From NCBI RefSeq assembly GCF_014697125.1, contig NZ_JACJRG010000012.1, forward strand, positions 1 through 64,000: a stretch of 64,000 bases of DNA, in the 5' to 3' direction. Each line of letters begins with the position of its first letter. Positions within the stretch are counted from its first letter, which is position 1. The notes below the pieces were generated by a model. It was not told the DNA's origin. It made no database searches and saw only the letters and a program-made list of their open reading frames with translations. The position numbers and the translations under genes were made by a program. The DNA is from Anabaena minutissima FACHB-250. GTDB lineage: Bacteria > Cyanobacteriota > Cyanobacteriia > Cyanobacteriales > Nostocaceae. Shown piece by piece: positions 59,567 to 64,000 of this stretch.

Positions 59567-61663
59567 TTAAGTTACACCAAAGAAAATAACTAAGCCCAAA
59601 ACTGCCCCAAACACGATGAGGGCATAAAATTGAACACGTCCATTTTCCAGGTATTTGAGACCTTCACCACTAACGAGGGTGAAAAAGCCTGTGAGGTTAA
59701 CTGCACCATCAACCACTCGGAAGTCTACTTCCATGACTTGTCTAGCTAGGCGGCGTAAACCCAGGACAAAGACACGGTGGTAGATGTCATCGAAATACCA
59801 CTTGTTGAGGGATAGTTCGTAAAGTGGCTTGATTTTAGCAGCGATCGCAGCTGGGTCAATTTTACGCTGCAAATACATCAAAGAAGCCAAGGTAATCCCA
59901 ATTAAGGAAACACCGACTGAACCACCCGCCATGACATAAAACTCATTGGGGTCGAACTCGGCGGCTTTTTCAAGGACTTCAGCCATGCTTTCTGTCGGGG
60001 AGAAGATAAACCGTTCAAAGTAATTGTTGTAGGGTGTACCTACTAAACCAATCAACATTGAAGGTATAGCCAACACTAGCAAGGGTAAGGTCATCGTCCA
60101 AGGCGATTCATGGGGAGAATGACTGTGATGGCCGTGATCACCATGATGATCCCCTGTAGCTGCCAATTCTCCTTTTTTCATTGCCCCAGGGCCAAAATTT
60201 GGTACTGGTGCTGCTGATGCTGAATCTAGTTCGAGAACAATTGTTGCTGCTTTCTTGAGCTTATCTTTGATTTTCTCGTCATTACCCCGGAATTTACCTT
60301 CAAATGTCGAGAAATACATTCTAAACATATAGAAAGCTGTAATTCCGGCAGTAATCCAGCCAATAAACCAGAGAAGTGGGTTAGCAGCATAGGCTGAACC
60401 GAGAATTTCATCCTTTGACCAGAAGCCAGCAAAGGGAGGAAGCCCAGAAATTGCCATGCAACCAATTAAGAATGTGAGTCCGGTAGCGGGCATATACTTC
60501 CGCAATCCACCCATTAAGCGCATATCTTGTGCCAATACTGGGTCATGACCTACGACACCTTCCATGCCGTGAATCACCGAACCAGAACCCAAGAACAACA
60601 TCGCCTTGAAATAGGCGTGAGTCATTAGGTGGAATAAACCAGCACTGTACGCACCTACTCCCATGGCCATAACCATGTAGCCTAACTGGGAGATGGTGGA
60701 GTAAGCCAAACCCTTCTTGATGTCGTTTTGGGTCATGGCAATGGTAGCCCCCAAAAACGCCGTAAATGCCCCTGTAAAGGCAATCACGTTCATTGCGGCT
60801 GGAACGTGTTCAAAAACGGGGTACATCCGGGCAATCAGGAATACCCCAGCTGCCACCATTGTTGCGGCGTGGATTAAGGCAGAAATGGGGGTGGGGCCTT
60901 CCATTGCGTCTGGTAGCCAGACGTGTAGGGGAAATTGAGCGGATTTAGCAACTGGGCCGAGGAAAACTAAAATCGCAAACACAACTGCCAGGAAATTGCT
61001 CAATGAGCCTGTTTCTACCAGTTCTGCTAGGCGATCGCCCATGACGTTGAAATCGAAGCTGCCTGTAGCCCAAAATAGCCCCAGAATGCCGAGGAGTAGA
61101 CCGAAGTCGCCGACGCGGTTGGTGACAAATGCTTTTTGGGCTGCATCTGCTGCTGACTTGCGATCGTACCAGAAGCCAACTAGCAAGTACGAACACATCC
61201 CCACTAGTTCCCAGAAGATATAAATCTGTACTAGGTTAGGGCTGATCACTAAACCCAACATTGATGAGCCAAACAAGCTGAGATAGGCGTAAAATCTCAC
61301 ATATCCTGGGTCATGAGCCATATAGCCATCAGTGTAAACCATGACTAAGAAGGCTACCGTTGTGACAATCACCAACATCAGGGATGTGAGGTTGTCGATA
61401 GTGTAGCCCATGCTCAAGTGGAAATTGCCTGCTGCTGCCCATTCTAGGGTGTGGAGATAGGTTGGGTGTCCTTGGAGTTGACTCCACAGCAAGGCAAGGG
61501 ACAGACCCATCGCTGCGCCCATCAGGGAAATGATCAACACAGCATTTAGCTGCCGCAGGCGGTTTGTCGTCTCGTTAAACGAAATCAAGCCTAGACCGAC
61601 TAGCATTGCCCCCAAAAGTGGCAATACCGGGATCAGCCAGGCGTATTGATAGATTACTTCCAT
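59567..61663 (-). CDS. ndhF: NAD(P)H-quinone oxidoreductase chain 5 (NdhF)
   Basis: About 698 residues, NuoL-type subunit with some 16 membrane helices and the C-terminal lateral helix. Marks are FGSSMLGLVISPNLVQIYIF, WELVGMCSYLLVGFWYDRK, FPLHVWLPDAMEGPTPISAL with IHAATMVAAGVF, and STISQLGYMVMAMGVG. A His-rich loop (GDHHGDHGHHSHSPHE, near residue 500) is notable. Start at ATG 61663 (a GTG precedes it). With ndhD it forms the distal proton-pumping arm of NDH-1. Confidence 0.94.
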   Translation of the reverse strand: MEVIYQYAWLIPVLPLLGAMLVGLGLISFNETTNRLRQLNAVLIISLMGAAMGLSLALLWSQLQGHPTYLHTLEWAAAGNFHLSMGYTIDNLTSLMLVIVTTVAFLVMVYTDGYMAHDPGYVRFYAYLSLFGSSMLGLVISPNLVQIYIFWELVGMCSYLLVGFWYDRKSAADAAQKAFVTNRVGDFGLLLGILGLFWATGSFDFNVMGDRLAELVETGSLSNFLAVVFAILVFLGPVAKSAQFPLHVWLPDAMEGPTPISALIHAATMVAAGVFLIARMYPVFEHVPAAMNVIAFTGAFTAFLGATIAMTQNDIKKGLAYSTISQLGYMVMAMGVGAYSAGLFHLMTHAYFKAMLFLGSGSVIHGMEGVVGHDPVLAQDMRLMGGLRKYMPATGLTFLIGCMAISGLPPFAGFWSKDEILGSAYAANPLLWFIGWITAGITAFYMFRMYFSTFEGKFRGNDEKIKDKLKKAATIVLELDSASAAPVPNFGPGAMKKGELAATGDHHGDHGHHSHSPHESPWTMTLPLLVLAIPSMLIGLVGTPYNNYFERFIFSPTESMAEVLEKAAEFDPNEFYVMAGGSVGVSLIGITLASLMYLQRKIDPAAIAAKIKPLYELSLNKWYFDDIYHRVFVLGLRRLARQVMEVDFRVVDGAVNLTGFFTLVSGEGLKYLENGRVQFYALIVFGAVLGLVIFFGVT

Positions 61664-61778
61664 CACTGACGGGTACTTTTAGGATTCTTGACTAACTTTG
61701 GACTCTACTGTACGGTTTTGCCGGCAGCAACTGTCCAGGTCGGAACTGTTAACAATTGTGACACACACCCTAGATGAT

Positions 61779-61812
61779 AAAATACCCCACTCGAACACAT
61801 TTGAGTGGGGTG
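61779..61812 (-). terminator. Terminator downstream of the thioredoxin gene
   Basis: ACCCCACTC (61784-61792) pairs with GAGTGGGGT (61803-61811), a 9-bp GC-rich stem. On the minus strand ATTTTAT follows. It lies about 210 bases beyond the thioredoxin stop. Confidence 0.6.
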
Positions 61813-61879
61813 TTAAGCATGGTTTTAGATTTAGGGACAAATTAATTCAAGGACTGGGAATTTTAGATTTTGGATTTTG

Positions 61880-61936
61880 CGTTCGCGTAGCGTGTCGTAG
61901 ACAAAATTTCCTACGACGGGAAAACCGCCGTAGGAA
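61880..61936. repeat. Dispersed repeat plus imperfect palindrome
   Basis: GCGTTCGCGTAGCGTGTCG is followed by TTTCCTACGACGG and CCGCCGTAGGAAA, which pair around a short loop (61907-61936). Typical small repeat of Nostocaceae. No role is evident. Confidence 0.55.
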
Positions 61937-62018
61937 ACTTTTTAAGACGGATTTTAGATTAAATCTCTATTCACAATCATCAATCCACAATCCACGCATT
62001 GAATTGCCCAATGCCCAA

Positions 62019-62405
62019 TTAGGCTAAATGTAATTCTAATTCGGATGTTGTGACGCTACTGTAAGCTTTTGGAAGATTACTGTAGTTGAGTTTAATTTCC
62101 TCTAAAGCTAGGCGTAAGTCATATCTACCACGAAAACCTTCTAGACGATGCCGAATTATGCCATTTTCAATTAGCAGTAAGGTTGGCAGCGACTTGAGGC
62201 GATAGGTGTTAGATAGCTTGAAATTTTCATCAGCGTTAATCCCAACTAGCTTAATTTGATCACCACATTGAACTTGAAATTCCAGCAGCAAAGGGTGGAT
62301 AATGCGACATAGTCCACACCAAGGTGCTTCAAAATTGACTAAAACCGGAACTGGAGATTCTAAAACTTCTTGAGTAAATGTCCGCTCACTAACCGACAAC
62401 ACCAT
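62019..62405 (-). CDS. Thioredoxin-like protein with WCGLC active site
   Basis: A 128-residue thioredoxin fold from ATG 62405 (ribosome-like AGAGG upstream). An earlier start at 62438 adds a non-conserved leader. The active site is WCGLC (Trp29, Cys30, Cys33) in place of the standard WCGPC, after VPVLVNFEAP. The cis-Pro is in LKSLPTLLLIENG. The Pro-to-Leu change should alter redox potential. The C-terminus is extended by about 20 residues. It is between ndhF and an NnrU-type gene, all on the same strand. Confidence 0.88.
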   Translation of the reverse strand: MVLSVSERTFTQEVLESPVPVLVNFEAPWCGLCRIIHPLLLEFQVQCGDQIKLVGINADENFKLSNTYRLKSLPTLLLIENGIIRHRLEGFRGRYDLRLALEEIKLNYSNLPKAYSSVTTSELELHLA

Positions 62406-62783
62406 GATGCCTCTAGAATTATAGGTTTTTATTATCAAACTAGCTATCAGCAGAAGAAGTTAGCAAGCTAGTCAACGCTTCGTAGCAGGTATTTTTCAAA
62501 ATTTTTGTTGTTTGTGACACAAAAGTCAGCACGATTTTAACGGCAAAAATTAGGTTATTCAAGTCCTGGCAACTTCTTGCAGAAAGGGTGTTTTAAGTGC
62601 TGTGCTGTATACTCCCCAAAGAAAGTGATTGCTTAGTGACTTACGCATATAAAAATATGGAACCCAATGACCACACCCTGACTAACAGCTATTTCAATTA
62701 ATTCTACATTGATTTGGTAGCAATTGATCAGGGGAATTTTTTCCTGGGTTAGTATTTTTTTGGGGATTGGGGATCAGTCAAAA
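62406..62783. other. Intergenic region between NnrU-type and thioredoxin genes
   Basis: About 378 bases, AT-rich, with promoter-like sequence for the thioredoxin gene. No gene, repeat or strong hairpin is recognised. Confidence 0.45.
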
Positions 62784-63500
62784 CTACCAATTTACCCTAC
62801 TGGTCGCCATAATTAACAAGGGATGCGCCCACCAAAGTAATCCGATGAAAATAGCAACACCTAAGTAAGCAGGACGGACAAATTCCTGCCATTTAAGAGA
62901 TTGACGACCATCAATAATTGCCGCGAAGGGCATGATAGACGTGCGTTGTTTCACAATTTCAAAGGCTTCGCCGTAGCGGTAGTGTAAGCGGCGATCGCCA
63001 TGCCATACCCCAAATAAATGATGCAACACTAAGCCAATGGATGTCACTAGGGTAAAGCTAGTCCCTAACCACAGGGTATGGGCAATACACCAAATTATTT
63101 GCCCCACCATCTGGGGGTGACGGGTAATTCTGATCACACCTGTCTCATATAGATGTACTTGGGGCTTTTGAATAGCAGCAATTTCTAGTAGATTGAAGGT
63201 GGCAGGATACAAAAATAAGAATGAAATCGCTGACAATACCCAGACTGTGGCTTTTACCCCTGGTACACCCTGTAATTGCCAAAGTTGCGCTCCTTCATAA
63301 CGGTGATTAAAAAAGTAAGTAATGACTATGACAGCCAACGGTAGACTAATTAATGCAAAAATAATGCGATAAAGCCTTGGCCCGATGCGCTTTTCTGCCC
63401 AAGGTCGCAAAGCTGCCCCTCCACTGTGGGCGATCGCAAAAATTAACAATAACCCCAGCATGACAAAATGACTCGGAGCTAACCAAGGATTCAAAATCAT
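62784..63500 (-). CDS. NnrU-domain membrane protein (Z-ISO-like)
   Basis: A 238-residue protein with about six membrane helices. NnrU-domain marks are FAIAHSGGAALRPWAEKRIG (His24-region), then VIRITRHPQMVGQIIWCIAH (about residues 122-141) and LHHLFGVWHGDRRLHYRYGE with HH and His residues that in plant 15-cis-zeta-carotene isomerase (Z-ISO) ligate haem. A carotenoid isomerase role is possible but not shown. The gene is divergent from an RbcR/PacR-type regulator and upstream of thioredoxin and NDH-1 genes. Confidence 0.8.
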   Translation of the reverse strand: MILNPWLAPSHFVMLGLLLIFAIAHSGGAALRPWAEKRIGPRLYRIIFALISLPLAVIVITYFFNHRYEGAQLWQLQGVPGVKATVWVLSAISFLFLYPATFNLLEIAAIQKPQVHLYETGVIRITRHPQMVGQIIWCIAHTLWLGTSFTLVTSIGLVLHHLFGVWHGDRRLHYRYGEAFEIVKQRTSIMPFAAIIDGRQSLKWQEFVRPAYLGVAIFIGLLWWAHPLLIMATSRVNW

Positions 63501-63696
63501 AAAAACAGGTAAAGTAATTTAAAGAAAAGTTAACGATATACAACCAATACCACAAAGTATTCAACAGGGGACTTGCGTCAAAATGTTGTGGTACTGTCTT
63601 TTTCCAGTCAAGCCTCTAGATTCAAAATGTAATCAATCGTGTCTATGATGATTGATTGCCAAAGTTGCTCCTTTCAAAGTTTGTGGGTTGAGCCTT

Positions 63697-64000
63697 ATGT
63701 CTGACCTTCCATTCACTTTAGATCAGTTACGTATTCTCAAAGCGATCGCGGTAGAAGGGAGTTTCAAGCGCGCTGCTGATAGTCTCTATGTCTCCCAACC
63801 TGCTGTGAGTTTGCAAGTGCAGAACTTAGAACGGCAGTTGGATGTCCCCTTATTTGACCGGGGCGGACGACGCGCCCAATTAACCGAAGCAGGGCATCTA
63901 CTATTGAGCTACGGTGAAAAAATTCTCAGTTTGTGTCAGGAAACTTGCCGCGCTATTGAGGATTTACAAAATCTCCAAGGCGGTACTTTAATTGTTGGTG
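63697..64000 (+). CDS. rbcR: LysR-type regulator (RbcR/PacR type), cut by window end
   Basis: The first 101 residues are visible from ATG 63697. The winged HTH is clear: [20 protein letters not shown], then [20 protein letters not shown] and [18 protein letters not shown]. This matches the RbcR/NdhR/CmpR group that controls carbon assimilation and photosynthesis genes. In Anabaena 7120 the orthologue beside the same NnrU-thioredoxin-ndhF-ndhD neighbours is, as I recall, PacR. The effector-binding domain lies outside the window. Confidence 0.85.
   Translation, partial: MSDLPFTLDQLRILKAIAVEGSFKRAADSLYVSQPAVSLQVQNLERQLDVPLFDRGGRRAQLTEAGHLLLSYGEKILSLCQETCRAIEDLQNLQGGTLIVG

Larger units (their letters stand above)
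61664..62018. other. Intergenic region with hairpins and repeats
   Basis: Holds a terminator (61779-61812), a GCGTTCGCGTAGCGTGTCG repeat (about 61880-61900) and a second hairpin (61907-61936). No gene. A plus-strand frame through this DNA is not supported. Confidence 0.55.

Noticed and set aside
61698..62027. Plus-strand frame of 109 codons after ndhF
   Set aside because: It crosses a terminator hairpin and dispersed repeats and has no recognisable protein features.
1..64000. tRNA or rRNA genes
   Set aside because: I scanned by eye for T-loop/anticodon patterns and rRNA signatures and saw none; a covariance-model scan would be decisive.

Overview
The window is chromosomal DNA of a filamentous, probably heterocyst-forming cyanobacterium of the Nostoc/Anabaena group. 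Visible support: oxygenic photosynthesis genes (psbE-F-L-J, psaI, ycf48, rubredoxin rubA, NDH-1 genes ndhC-K-J and ndhD/ndhF), two Ycf66_N proteins, many HIP1 octamers (GCGATCGC), heptamer short tandem repeats (STRR) and small palindromic repeats typical of Nostocaceae, and a DevBCA-type exporter. No rRNA, tRNA, CRISPR array or prophage was recognised. Gene order resembles several separate Anabaena 7120 blocks (as remembered, not checked) brought together.

Layout. 0-10 kb: a UbiD decarboxylase, VOC protein, ZIP transporter, DUF1295-type membrane protein, SDR dehydrogenase, exported NTF2-like protein, murG, a Uma2 protein, and a Ser/Thr kinase followed by two tandem mini-Ycf66 proteins. 10.5-15 kb: tetR and a DevBCA-type exporter operon carrying a DUF2834 membrane protein, with two copies of one palindromic repeat in its gaps. 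15-19 kb: an ExbB without ExbD, small unknowns, a bacterial homologue of the human cobalamin-trafficking protein MMADHC (CblD), a solitary EgtD-like methyltransferase and a K+ channel with an RCK domain. 19-28 kb: argD, Uma2, tsaB, a hybrid sensor kinase, an LD-carboxypeptidase, an M23 peptidase and a ComFB protein. At 28.35-28.72 kb lies a 367-bp deletion derivative of an ISL3-family insertion sequence with intact inverted ends.

28.9-33.3 kb is a photosynthesis block: ndhC-ndhK-ndhJ on the minus strand, then rubA, ycf48 and psbEFLJ on the plus strand, facing psaI across a shared bidirectional terminator. psbF, psbL, psbJ and psaI are very short and were read directly from the sequence. 33-42 kb: a large acidic protein, a lipoprotein with PilP-like layout beside a SigF-type sigma factor, a DUF6464-type protein, fmt and a secreted unknown. 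42.8-47.3 kb: minC-minD-minE, a DUF1537 kinase and a membrane protein. 47.6-52 kb: a candidate small RNA, a PAP/fibrillin protein, a Cas4/AddB-like Fe-S nuclease, a phosphoglucomutase-family enzyme and a LapA-type protein.

52.2-57.6 kb is an accessory stretch: an AT-rich coiled-coil membrane protein, hicB-hicA, an orphan DUF433 antitoxin, two Uma2 proteins, an unknown protein and a membrane-anchored coiled coil. 57.7-64 kb returns to core metabolism: ndhF and ndhD, a thioredoxin with a WCGLC site, an NnrU/Z-ISO-type membrane protein and, divergently, the start of an RbcR/PacR-type LysR regulator cut by the window end.

The core genes serve photosynthetic electron flow, envelope building and cell division. 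The most unusual items are the CblD homologue, the ISL3-derived MITE with its frameshifted transposase tail, the paired palindromes inside the exporter operon, the CRISPR-independent Cas4-like nuclease, the candidate small RNA near 47.7 kb, and the accessory stretch next to the NDH-1 genes.
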